Part shown: piece after piece, positions 7,201 through 15,102 of the stretch
Layout of the letters: every line of letters starts with the position of its first letter
Numbering within the stretch: position 1 is the stretch's first letter
Origin: a virus
Reading direction: 5' to 3' (one strand)
Virus record (IMG/VR): IMGVR_UViG_3300031280_000163
Location: 1-21,370 of that record
Length of the DNA stretch: 21,370 nt
Translations under genes and position numbers: made by a program
The notes under the pieces: generated by a model
Seen by the model: only the letters and a program-made list of their open reading frames with translations
Databases searched by the model: none
What the model was told of the DNA's origin: nothing

Positions 7201-7460
7201 TAAAATAGGACTTTAAAAATAAGTATACCAACACTCACTGCACCACCGGCTGTCCATAAAAAACGCTCTATACGAACTATACGTCTATGATCTTTTACTC
7301 TTTGCCTTACCAAACCGTTAGGATGATATTCATCGCCTTGAAGAGCCCTGTCAATACGATCAACAGTTATTTTAAGGGATTGAATATCCTCTGCAGTCTG
7401 ATCTATTACATCCGATTTGCTGCATTCATACGGGCAGCTGTTGGTACTTTCTGAAGTCAT
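7200..7460 (-). CDS. Small tail-anchored membrane protein, XhlA-like lysis candidate
   Basis: This 86-residue protein has a soluble N-terminal region, a charged helical part likely to form a coiled coil (about 20-65, including LKITVDRIDRAL and RQRVKDHRRIVRIERF) and one C-terminal transmembrane segment (about 67-86, WTAGGAVSVGILIFKVLF). The layout resembles XhlA-type haemolysin/lysis accessory proteins and small phage proteins encoded beside holins. C9 and C13 near the N-terminus are of unknown use. It ends in a TAATG overlap with the next membrane protein and starts 6 nt after the gene before it. The assignment to lysis is inference; no endolysin is encoded in the window. Confidence 0.6.
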   Translation of the reverse strand: MTSESTNSCPYECSKSDVIDQTAEDIQSLKITVDRIDRALQGDEYHPNGLVRQRVKDHRRIVRIERFLWTAGGAVSVGILIFKVLF

Positions 7461-7466
7461 TTTTCT

Positions 7467-7784
7467 TTATTTTGTCAATGCGGCTTTTGAAGCTTTTCCT
7501 TCCAGGAGATCCCAGGCTTGACCAACCACAATAGGATACATATATTTTCCAATTACTTCTTTAATTGTGGAAATTTCTTCAGATTTCAAAGTAACCTCAC
7601 CACCATTTGCTACTTTCGTAGCTAAACAATAACGTTCATATTTCTGTTCTCCGGTCTGCTTCTCATCCAAAGCCAATAAGGCCTGCTTAGCCGCGCCAGC
7701 TAATGTCAAATCCTCTTGCTTATCGTCTTTCAAAGGGTCCCCTTCAAGCTTAGTTAATACTAGACTAAAATTAATTTTTGCCAT
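7467..7784 (-). CDS. Conserved-looking phage protein of unknown function, first gene after promoter P1
   Basis: This 105-residue soluble protein ends in a helical part with RYCLATKVANGGEVTLKSEE, KEVIGKY and VVGQAWDLLEG. From memory, similar segments occur in small proteins of many phages next to tail or lysis genes, but I know of no established function. The N-terminus MAKINFSLVLTKLEG may form a beta strand followed by a charged loop. It is the first gene after the promoter at 7819-7850, with an A/T-rich leader and no Shine-Dalgarno sequence. The next gene starts 6 nt after its stop. Confidence 0.75.
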   Translation of the reverse strand: MAKINFSLVLTKLEGDPLKDDKQEDLTLAGAAKQALLALDEKQTGEQKYERYCLATKVANGGEVTLKSEEISTIKEVIGKYMYPIVVGQAWDLLEGKASKAALTK

Positions 7785-7801
7785 CTTAATTAAATTTATG
7801 A

Positions 7802-7814
7802 AATGTTAAACATT
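7802..7814. promoter_or_regulatory. 13-bp palindrome at the predicted start of transcription of P1 (possible operator)
   Basis: The sequence aatgtt-a-aacatt is a perfect inverted repeat with 6-bp arms and a 1-nt centre. It begins 4 nt downstream of the -7 box of P1, where transcription should start, so a bound protein could block the promoter. It is A/T rich and short, and chance cannot be excluded. Confidence 0.3.
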
Positions 7815-7818
7815 AATA

Positions 7819-7850
7819 CAAAAGTAGTCTTTTTTATTGTAACTTCCAAA
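7819..7850 (-). promoter_or_regulatory. Bacteroidota-type promoter P1, between the virion and lysis/replication modules
   Basis: The minus strand reads TTTG (complement of 7847-7850), a 20-nt spacer and TACTTTTG (complement of 7819-7826). This matches both boxes of the Bacteroidota primary-sigma consensus (TTTG, about 20 nt, TAnnTTTG). It lies in the only sizeable intergenic gap of the window (7785-7860). Transcription would start near 7810-7815 and read the gene at 7467-7784 and onward into the lysis and replication genes. Confidence 0.7.
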
Positions 7851-7860
7851 CCATTACCAT

Positions 7861-9198
7861 TTAATCATAATCTATTCCGTAAGTTCGAATTCCATCGTAT
7901 CCATCACTGGCTATTAAAATATTTGGAGCCCCACTCCATATAAATAATCGTTCAACTATACCTAAAGCCTGTGACCCAATGTAATCAAGGTCATCATTAA
8001 CATTGCGTTTATATCTAAGAACATTTGAACCGTCAATATAATAAAGATAATTTGCAGCAGAATGATAAGCTGGATGTTTCCGAACCCCCGACCCCTGACG
8101 ATATTCTTGAGTAAGAGTTCCTGAGCTATGAGAATAGACTATTGCTCCATCTGCGTCCGAACCCACAAATAACAAACCACTATTACTATCATAAATAATA
8201 CTGTTTCCAACAAATGTTCCTGTGTTATCGTTATCAACTCTAGTAAGAACTCCAGTAGTTATATTTCTTGTAAAAGAAGTGATGCCATTACTACCCACGA
8301 CAAAAAGATACCCATCTACATAAACACCTTTATAATAAAATGCAAGATCAGCATTATATACATCTTTGAATGTTAAATTACCATTAATATCATATGTAAA
8401 ACTATGTATTCCATATGTACTAAGGCCAAACGGCTGTGTAACAAATATAAGATTACTTCCATCACCAAAAATATGATGCGCACCAGTCTCAGTGCTAGCC
8501 TGTATAACGTCTGCCGCCACCATTACTCCTGTTACTGTATTATAAGTATATGACCTCAAATAATTAACATCAGCAACACTATCTTGAGAAGTTAAAAATA
8601 ATTTACTACTTTGAGTCCAAACATCAATAAAACCCTCATTCCCAGGTGCGCCCGCAGTATTTTTTAACGTTAACATTCCTAAAGTAGATACATCATAACA
8701 ACGAACCCCAAATTCCATACAAGCAATAAAAACCCAATGCTGATTCCCATGAAGCCCCCAATGATAACCGGCCTGATCATCATGATCTCCGGCTGTAAGT
8801 ACACCTGTGCCTGGGGTACCATAATTTCTGAAATTACTTAAACGATCTTTTGCTACGCTATATCGCCAATCAAATTTATTATCTACAGCTGCTGTAAACA
8901 TATCCCCAAGACTGTAAAGTTCAAGATCCCACTTACCAAGATCAGTATCAATGTAATTAGCATCAATAGTAATAGTAGTATCTGTACGGGCCGTAACAGT
9001 ATGTGTACCGTTATAATATGTTGAATCTGTTATAGTTATACGACTACCAATTACAACATCACTATTAAGTGCGCCATGTAACATTGCTTTACCCACCGAA
9101 TCAGTAACCCAATCAAATAGCCCATTCTCACTATCCTCAGAAAGAACTACATCAACATCAGACAGTGCAAATGTATCTGTATCTGGAACTTTAGCCAT
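7861..9198 (-). CDS. Tail-associated beta-propeller protein (putative adhesin)
   Basis: This 445-residue protein starts MAKVPDTDTFALSDV, an N-terminus of a kind seen on Bacteroidota phage tail proteins. Residues 45-92 form a small beta module around TYYNGTHTV. From about 160 to the end, seven units recur every 41-50 residues, each with an aromatic-rich strand and a turn: GVRCYDVSTLG (164), LRSYTYNTVTG (214), GIHSFTYDING (263), GITSFTRNITTG (305), IVYSHSSG (353), VLRYKRNVND (393) and GIRTYGIDYD (436). This is the pattern of a beta-propeller of about seven blades, like lactonase/YVTN-type propellers. No catalytic residues can be assigned. Its place beside the S74 fibre, with an 8-nt overlap (ATGGCTAA), suggests a distal receptor-binding or structural role, which is inference. 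Confidence 0.75.
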   Translation of the reverse strand: MAKVPDTDTFALSDVDVVLSEDSENGLFDWVTDSVGKAMLHGALNSDVVIGSRITITDSTYYNGTHTVTARTDTTITIDANYIDTDLGKWDLELYSLGDMFTAAVDNKFDWRYSVAKDRLSNFRNYGTPGTGVLTAGDHDDQAGYHWGLHGNQHWVFIACMEFGVRCYDVSTLGMLTLKNTAGAPGNEGFIDVWTQSSKLFLTSQDSVADVNYLRSYTYNTVTGVMVAADVIQASTETGAHHIFGDGSNLIFVTQPFGLSTYGIHSFTYDINGNLTFKDVYNADLAFYYKGVYVDGYLFVVGSNGITSFTRNITTGVLTRVDNDNTGTFVGNSIIYDSNSGLLFVGSDADGAIVYSHSSGTLTQEYRQGSGVRKHPAYHSAANYLYYIDGSNVLRYKRNVNDDLDYIGSQALGIVERLFIWSGAPNILIASDGYDGIRTYGIDYD

Positions 9199-12100
9199 TT
9201 TCTTCTAATTCTTTAACTCTTAATTTTAAACCCACAATCTCTTTTCGAAGTTTATCTTCAATAGTATCAACTTTACAATTTAATCCTTGTACACCGGCTA
9301 TAGCTAATGCAGACATCCTACCATACGAAAGCGATAAAAAACCGTCACTATCGTCTTTAACAAGCTCAGGAAAGAGTTTTTGTACTTCCTGGGCGATAAA
9401 TCCCGTATGAATATAATCATCACTTTTATCTTTCCATCTGTAAGTAACAGGATTTAATTTCAATACTGATTCAAGTCCATCAGGTACAGTTTGATAAACA
9501 TCTTTTAATCTTTTATCAGAACTCTGAACAAAATCATGTGCCCACCAATCGCCGTCTGAACGAAGCTCGGCAATCTTTATAGCACTTCTGTACCCTCTGA
9601 ATAATGTATAACTTGTTCCGGATGCTGCATCAATATCTACTCTAATACCATGCCCAGTTGGGTTATCTTGATCAAAATAGGCTACATATTGAGTCCCTAT
9701 ATCATGATACACGTATAGTTTCGCAGTAGCATTTATGGCGCCTATATCGATATCCCCACTAGCATATACTGATCCACCGACATATAAATCATAAGTAGCA
9801 GAAGGAGTCGCAGTTATTCCTACATGACCAGTAATTCCATTAATTTCTAACCCTTGTGTTGATATATTGCTACCAAATCTCATATTTTTAAAAGCAGGCC
9901 CCGTTTCGTCATAATTATATATTGAAATCCAATCTGCTACATTCATAGCCCATGTACATCGTTGACTAGTATCAGTAGTATTATAGAAAACTGGACTTCC
10001 AACAGTAGTTTTTAATGACCCGGCTATATGTAAAGTGGTATCATCCCATGTAAGATTAACTGATCCACCAAATGCGCCACTATCATTAAACTGAATATGA
10101 GTATCCGATCCAGCAGGATTAGCTGCCCCACCAGCAGGAACTGTCCAGTTTCCTACACCATTCATATATTGTGTAGCTATATTTGAAAGTTTTTTTAGAA
10201 ATCCATGTTTAACAATGGTAGCATTCAGCGTAGTGGTATCACTACTAGTATGGTAAGTAGCTGAATCCATCGCATGAGCAGTAGGAGTTCTAGCATTAGA
10301 TAAACGCGCATCATTACCCACACAAAATGTATAAACAGCTGTTCCAAATGTTCCGGTAGTTATTAATCCTGCGGTGCCTGTAATAAGAGGAAGATTAGCT
10401 GCAGCTCCAATATGACCTGTATTACTTATCCCTCCATGTGAATGGGCAGTAGGCGCATCCCCAACATACATAAAAGTACCATTACTACAAGCAGCATTAA
10501 AATTAGTTTTAGTATCTGATATTCTTCCCCCTAAAACTGAAGGAGTAGTACCAAGATTCCCAAAATTAAATACTCCCCAAGATAAATCTGTACCATCTGT
10601 TCTAAGTAAATGAGTAGCAGTTGCAGATATATTTAAAACATTCCATTGTGTAGAGTTATCCCCGTATATTATATCACCTCTTGTAACGGCTACATTTGCT
10701 GTATCAGTATGTGTCGCACTTAGTAAAGCATGGTTAGTTCCGCCTGTAGGAATTGGAGTATTTATCCAAGCAGATCCACTCCACTTCATTATATCATCTG
10801 TAGCTAATGAAGTAATAGTAATTATCTGACCATTAAAATAATCATCAACATACCCTTTATCTGGAATCCAACGATCACCAAGAGACATTCCATCAGTTTT
10901 ATAATCAGCAGCATACTGAAATCCTATTGAACTAATAGCATCAGTAATTGTCATAGCAGATGCCGTAATAGCTATAACTTTCTGATTAGAAGTATCATCT
11001 AATGTTAAATTTACCAAAGCATCATCAACATATAATGATCCATATCCCCCAGTATAATCAGCTCCAGACCATGAAACAGTATTAAATGATTTCCCGCTAT
11101 CACTAATTTCAGCATAAACAGATCCTGTAGCGGCATGTACCGATTCCACCCTCCATCTATAAGTGTTATTACCAGTAATAGTCCAGTTTCCGGTAAGTGT
11201 ACCGCTAAAATTGTTAATAGCATATCCAGAAGGATCAATAAATTCTACTGCATCAGGAGTTGAATTAACCATTACTAACCATCCTCCCACACCGCCTGTC
11301 CAGTCCGCAGGAGTATCGGTATCTCCAATGAATGTTGCAGATCCTACAGAACTTGTAAGATCATATGTTGTTGCACTATTTTTAAAATACAACTTATCAT
11401 CAGCGGAATCCATATAAATAAATCCCTGCGTCGCAGCAGGCGCTGGCAATCCTGTAAGAGCGCGTTCACTGATTAATAATTGACCGCCACCATATACGGT
11501 AAATACTTCCGTACTATTATTTTTAAATATTGCTACTTTTGATCCTTCAGTCGAAAGAGTATTTTCAGTATCAAAACTATAACCATAGGCCCCCGCCCCA
11601 TCACTTACATAAGGCTGGAATATCATCTGATCGGCACCGCCTGTGTAAATAAGAACTTGTCCACCAGATGTAATTGTTACATGATCAGTTGCATTCGCTG
11701 CATATATATTATAGGCATAGAATTCACCGTCAAAATTTAATCTATTAACAGCACTAATAGGATTGGTTGCACTTGAATCAAAAGCCCCTGTAGTCTGAGC
11801 AGAGTACGGAGCATAGGCTGTTCCGTCCCAGTCAAGAATATTATCCGTCGGAACTGTACCTGGGGGAATTGACCACCCACCATCCGCATTAAGATAATTA
11901 TCTGTTCCACCACCGGATTGAGGGAAAGTCATTGTTGGGGTAGTACCGGCTGTGAATGTAATGAAATTAGTATATGCAGTACCATCAGTATCATATGCAG
12001 CCAAACTATAAGTATTATCAACACTGGTTTGAGTTCCGATAACTTTAGTAGAAGTAATAACTGTATCACCCTGAAGATTTATTAATCCTGTCCCTGTATA

Positions 12101-13012
12101 AAATGAAATATTAGAATTGTTTCTACCTATTAAGCTTATTCCTTCTGCATTTACAGTAACAGCTCCAAGATAATTAGAACTCGTTCCGATATTAAGTGCA
12201 TATGTTCCTGCTACAGCATTAGTTAAGTCAGTTGTTCCTGTTAATGGTCCGCCCAGTTTAACAACACCCGCAGACTCAGCTAATCCATTAGTAAATGTAT
12301 ACGAAACACTACTTACAGCAGCATCAACATACCCTTTATCTGGTATCCATCTAGCACCAATAGCTGCGCCATTAATCGAATAATCAGCAGCATACTGCAT
12401 TCCTTTAGTATCTTGAGCATCTAATATCTGTATAAGTGACCCACTTATTGTTATAGACTTATCAACAGAACTGGCATCGGAAGCTTTTAATAATATAGAA
12501 TTTTTACCTATTGATATTTGGGTCTGCGCCCCGGTCCAATTATCATTAGCGTAAACTTTTAAATCAACAGAAGCATCTGAATGAAAAGCAAGTTTAGCAG
12601 AATCAGTTCCTGTCCAAATACTTCCTAGCGTTAATTTGTTGGTAGGATCTCCATATACATTAGTAGCTTGAGTTAATGTACCTCCCAATTTAACAGCGCC
12701 GGCAGTTTCTGTTAACCCGTTCGAAAATGAATAAGTCGGTAAAGCGCCAATAGCAGCATAAACAGCAGCAGAAGTGGGCATATGTGTGGCATCATTGGTT
12801 AGAGTCCCCTCAACTGTATTCACAGCTGAGCTGCCGGTCATGATTGCGTAGACGCCTGGAGTTGCCCCGCGTAAGCATATTCCTTGTGATGAAAAGTCTC
12901 CGTCGATCACAACGTCCCCAGCTGCTTCAAAAGCAGTATCACCAGCATTCCTTCTGACGAAGTTTCCTGCCGGTATGTCTAATTGTGTCGGTATTGATCC
13001 AAATCTAGCCAT
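9191..13012 (-). CDS. Long tail fibre with C-terminal peptidase S74 intramolecular chaperone
   Basis: This 1273-residue protein is rich in Thr, Ser, Gly and Ala, as beta-structured phage fibres are. An N-terminal part leads to two copies of an NGLxExAGxVKLGG unit (about 98-111 and 242-255) and two copies of a module ending RWIPDKGYVD (221-230 and 714-723). A stretch with LLSATHTDT and GNDARLSNARTPTAH follows, both common in phage fibres. Residues from 1165 match the S74 autoprotease/chaperone: SDKRLK (Ser1165 and Lys1170, the spacing of the catalytic dyad), NPVTYRWK, GFIAQEVQKLFPE and a C-terminal coiled coil. The chaperone would trimerise the fibre and then cut itself off just before Ser1165. 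The fibre is probably host-recognising. It starts 9 nt after the previous gene. Confidence 0.9.
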   Translation of the reverse strand: MARFGSIPTQLDIPAGNFVRRNAGDTAFEAAGDVVIDGDFSSQGICLRGATPGVYAIMTGSSAVNTVEGTLTNDATHMPTSAAVYAAIGALPTYSFSNGLTETAGAVKLGGTLTQATNVYGDPTNKLTLGSIWTGTDSAKLAFHSDASVDLKVYANDNWTGAQTQISIGKNSILLKASDASSVDKSITISGSLIQILDAQDTKGMQYAADYSINGAAIGARWIPDKGYVDAAVSSVSYTFTNGLAESAGVVKLGGPLTGTTDLTNAVAGTYALNIGTSSNYLGAVTVNAEGISLIGRNNSNISFYTGTGLINLQGDTVITSTKVIGTQTSVDNTYSLAAYDTDGTAYTNFITFTAGTTPTMTFPQSGGGTDNYLNADGGWSIPPGTVPTDNILDWDGTAYAPYSAQTTGAFDSSATNPISAVNRLNFDGEFYAYNIYAANATDHVTITSGGQVLIYTGGADQMIFQPYVSDGAGAYGYSFDTENTLSTEGSKVAIFKNNSTEVFTVYGGGQLLISERALTGLPAPAATQGFIYMDSADDKLYFKNSATTYDLTSSVGSATFIGDTDTPADWTGGVGGWLVMVNSTPDAVEFIDPSGYAINNFSGTLTGNWTITGNNTYRWRVESVHAATGSVYAEISDSGKSFNTVSWSGADYTGGYGSLYVDDALVNLTLDDTSNQKVIAITASAMTITDAISSIGFQYAADYKTDGMSLGDRWIPDKGYVDDYFNGQIITITSLATDDIMKWSGSAWINTPIPTGGTNHALLSATHTDTANVAVTRGDIIYGDNSTQWNVLNISATATHLLRTDGTDLSWGVFNFGNLGTTPSVLGGRISDTKTNFNAACSNGTFMYVGDAPTAHSHGGISNTGHIGAAANLPLITGTAGLITTGTFGTAVYTFCVGNDARLSNARTPTAHAMDSATYHTSSDTTTLNATIVKHGFLKKLSNIATQYMNGVGNWTVPAGGAANPAGSDTHIQFNDSGAFGGSVNLTWDDTTLHIAGSLKTTVGSPVFYNTTDTSQRCTWAMNVADWISIYNYDETGPAFKNMRFGSNISTQGLEINGITGHVGITATPSATYDLYVGGSVYASGDIDIGAINATAKLYVYHDIGTQYVAYFDQDNPTGHGIRVDIDAASGTSYTLFRGYRSAIKIAELRSDGDWWAHDFVQSSDKRLKDVYQTVPDGLESVLKLNPVTYRWKDKSDDYIHTGFIAQEVQKLFPELVKDDSDGFLSLSYGRMSALAIAGVQGLNCKVDTIEDKLRKEIVGLKLRVKELEENG
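10843..10918 (-). repeat. Direct repeat copy 1 inside the fibre gene
   Basis: This stretch is similar to 12322-12397 at a constant offset of 1479 nt (493 codons) without indels. The first 22 and the last 18 bases are identical, and the middle is diverged. It encodes the module that ends in RWIPDKGYVD. Confidence 0.7.
12322..12397 (-). repeat. Direct repeat copy 2 inside the fibre gene
   Basis: This is the partner of 10843-10918, in the same frame and orientation. Both copies encode a QYAADY segment followed by RWIPDKGYVD, so this is an internal duplication of a fibre module. Confidence 0.7.
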
Positions 13013-13021
13013 TATTTTATT

Positions 13022-14788
13022 TTAATAAATTGTTGTACCATATAATTCCGCGCCATAAATTATTGTTTCAGGCAAAGGCGGTATTAATTCCTGTAAAGCA
13101 ATAGTTTGATTATATGCATTCATTATTGTAATATCTTCCTGTGTATATGTCGCAAAATCTGATTTCTCAATAGTTAATACAAACGGATTTAAATCAACTG
13201 TTGTTCCTTTTGCAGCACTTTCCGGGGGACCCACAGGTAAAGGCTCATTTCTGTATCCAACCACATAAAGAGATATTTTACCATTAACATCAGTTGTATC
13301 AGAATATTCCGTATCCTCTGTATCTGTAACTTTTACAGTAGCGCCAACCACTGCAGCACCATCTGAATCAACCACCTTCAAATCAAAACTAAACCAGAAT
13401 TTAAAAAGCGGCCTGTCTATAAGAGATGCAGGAGACCTAAATGGAGTTACATATTCATCAAGACTAGTTAAATTAAGAAAATCCACTACATCATCAGGGT
13501 CAGTATAACTCGGATGAATAGCATAATAAAGATTACCGTATCTTCCAGTAGTTGCATCTATATACACATTCTGGAGTTCTGCTAATTCAGGGTCATTCAA
13601 ATTTGCGTAATTCCAAGGAAATTGTAAACTAATGCGACCAACATTAGCATTCTTAACCCAATTCCCTACTACGCTTTGGTAAAAAGTTATAGTATATCCA
13701 CCAAGATGTGCATCCGTATCCTCCCAACTTTTAAACATCCAATAAAGAGAGGAACCATCTCTTGTTAAAAGACACTTGGAAAAACTATTAAGTTCGTTTA
13801 ATTTAAGACCTGTAACGATATGACAATCTGTGAGGTTGCCTCTTATTGTACTATAAGTCGCAGGAACCTGATCCCATCTTATTTGACAACGCTCATAAGT
13901 CAATCCCGCTAAATCACCAATACCATAGTGTGCCCCATAATAAATTATGGTTAAACCTTGAAACGGAATGGTCACTGCGTCATCCCAACTTATATACGCA
14001 TTAAGGATAAATATACCAGCACCATACTCAAAATAATCTTCAAAATAATCAGTAAGCCTAAGGTCGTCAACAAACTCACTAACAGTTTTATCATAAGTCG
14101 TATCATCGAATTCTATATAAAGACGACCTATTTCTATACCTTCCATCGAATCAATATATTCTCCAAGAATTTGAGGATGATAATACATCATCTCCCTATA
14201 ACCAAGTTGAGTATATGGAGTAGTAACTATAAAATCCTGTGTTTGATATCCCCATGAACTAGCACCATGACTCCATTTTGGACCGCTTGTACTAAAAACT
14301 ATCGGTACAGTGTCCATAGTCATCATCAATCCACCATTAGTATACCCTAAACTTGGTTTACCGCCTGTAGTTTCCCAATCACCAGAGTCATCAGCAATAA
14401 ATGCAGTATTGATAACAAAACTATCATAGTCTAGAACTTCCTCTACTGTCCAGCTACCATTGTAATTTGTACTGCCAGATATATCAATATCATCAGTCCA
14501 GAGGCAATGATCCGCTGAGATAACCTTAATCTTATTTCCGCTATCATAACTTTCAACACTGGTAAAACTTCCGATAATTTTATGATGAATCTTTATTGAC
14601 CTATTTGTTGAATCTGTAGTAATATTTACCTCATCTGCAATAGGACCAAAAGCACCACCGCTTCGAGTTACGGCTGCTCTTGTATAATATCCGGTAAAAT
14701 AATATGTCGTATCAGCAGCAAGACTTCCCCCTGCCTCAAGAGACAACGATAATATAGGTTTCTTTGTTTTCCAGACTCGAAATGCCAT
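13022..14788 (-). CDS. Tail structural protein with Ig/transthyretin-like C-terminal domain
   Basis: In this 588-residue protein, residues about 85-140 hold a small beta module around STNYNGSWTV and DDSGDW that also occurs in the propeller protein at 7861-9198. The middle (about 200-450) is rich in aromatic and beta-forming residues, with short repeated strands such as CQIRWDQV, DCHIVTGL and KCLLTRDG, and may form a parallel beta-helix; this is a visual impression. Near residues 475-515 the segment VVDSDGAAVVGATVKV then TTDVNGKISLYV matches the carboxypeptidase-regulatory or transthyretin-like fold common in surface and tail proteins. Its start shares TAATG with the upstream stop. The role is probably as a tail or fibre component; the receptor is unknown. 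Confidence 0.75.
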   Translation of the reverse strand: MAFRVWKTKKPILSLSLEAGGSLAADTTYYFTGYYTRAAVTRSGGAFGPIADEVNITTDSTNRSIKIHHKIIGSFTSVESYDSGNKIKVISADHCLWTDDIDISGSTNYNGSWTVEEVLDYDSFVINTAFIADDSGDWETTGGKPSLGYTNGGLMMTMDTVPIVFSTSGPKWSHGASSWGYQTQDFIVTTPYTQLGYREMMYYHPQILGEYIDSMEGIEIGRLYIEFDDTTYDKTVSEFVDDLRLTDYFEDYFEYGAGIFILNAYISWDDAVTIPFQGLTIIYYGAHYGIGDLAGLTYERCQIRWDQVPATYSTIRGNLTDCHIVTGLKLNELNSFSKCLLTRDGSSLYWMFKSWEDTDAHLGGYTITFYQSVVGNWVKNANVGRISLQFPWNYANLNDPELAELQNVYIDATTGRYGNLYYAIHPSYTDPDDVVDFLNLTSLDEYVTPFRSPASLIDRPLFKFWFSFDLKVVDSDGAAVVGATVKVTDTEDTEYSDTTDVNGKISLYVVGYRNEPLPVGPPESAAKGTTVDLNPFVLTIEKSDFATYTQEDITIMNAYNQTIALQELIPPLPETIIYGAELYGTTIY

Positions 14789-15099
14789 TACAATTTATTT
14801 ATATATTGTTCCAACTGAGCATATTTACTATCATATTTTGATGGTAAAAGTCCTGCATCTTTGATTGGTTTTATTCGATTATAAAGATCAACTATTCGAC
14901 TATTAGTATTCTCAATTACTCCATCAACCCATTGATTATAAATTTCCAAAGTTTCATCATCGGGTATATCTTTTCGTGAAGGCAACTCCTGTAACTCAGC
15001 CTTTAAATTTTGATATCTTTGAATAAGAGTTGATAGATCAATTTCCTTTGAGCTTATATTCAATATAATATCTTCATTTGTTGTTGGTGTATAACTCAT
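14788..15099 (-). CDS. Small helical protein between fibre genes
   Basis: This 103-residue soluble protein is predicted to be mostly helical, with heptad-like stretches around LIQRYQNLKAELQEL (about 24-38) and VIENTNSRIVDLYNRIKPI (about 61-79) that could form a coiled coil. I do not recognise the family. Its position between two fibre genes suggests a fibre-assembly chaperone or connector, but nothing in the sequence proves this. It is the only gene in the window with a full AGGAGG 7 nt before its ATG. The stop overlaps the next start as TAATG. Confidence 0.7.
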   Translation of the reverse strand: MSYTPTTNEDIILNISSKEIDLSTLIQRYQNLKAELQELPSRKDIPDDETLEIYNQWVDGVIENTNSRIVDLYNRIKPIKDAGLLPSKYDSKYAQLEQYINKL

Positions 15100-15102
15100 A
15101 AT

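Noticed and set aside
7785-7860. Terminator after the propeller gene
   Set aside because: I see no GC-rich hairpin followed by T residues; the palindrome there is A/T rich and lies at the promoter start.
10561-10568. TAATTTTG inside the fibre gene
   Set aside because: No matching -33 box at 20 nt and the position is deep inside a gene.
11011-11238. 75-residue open frame within the fibre gene
   Set aside because: It is an out-of-frame shadow of the continuous 1273-residue fibre frame.
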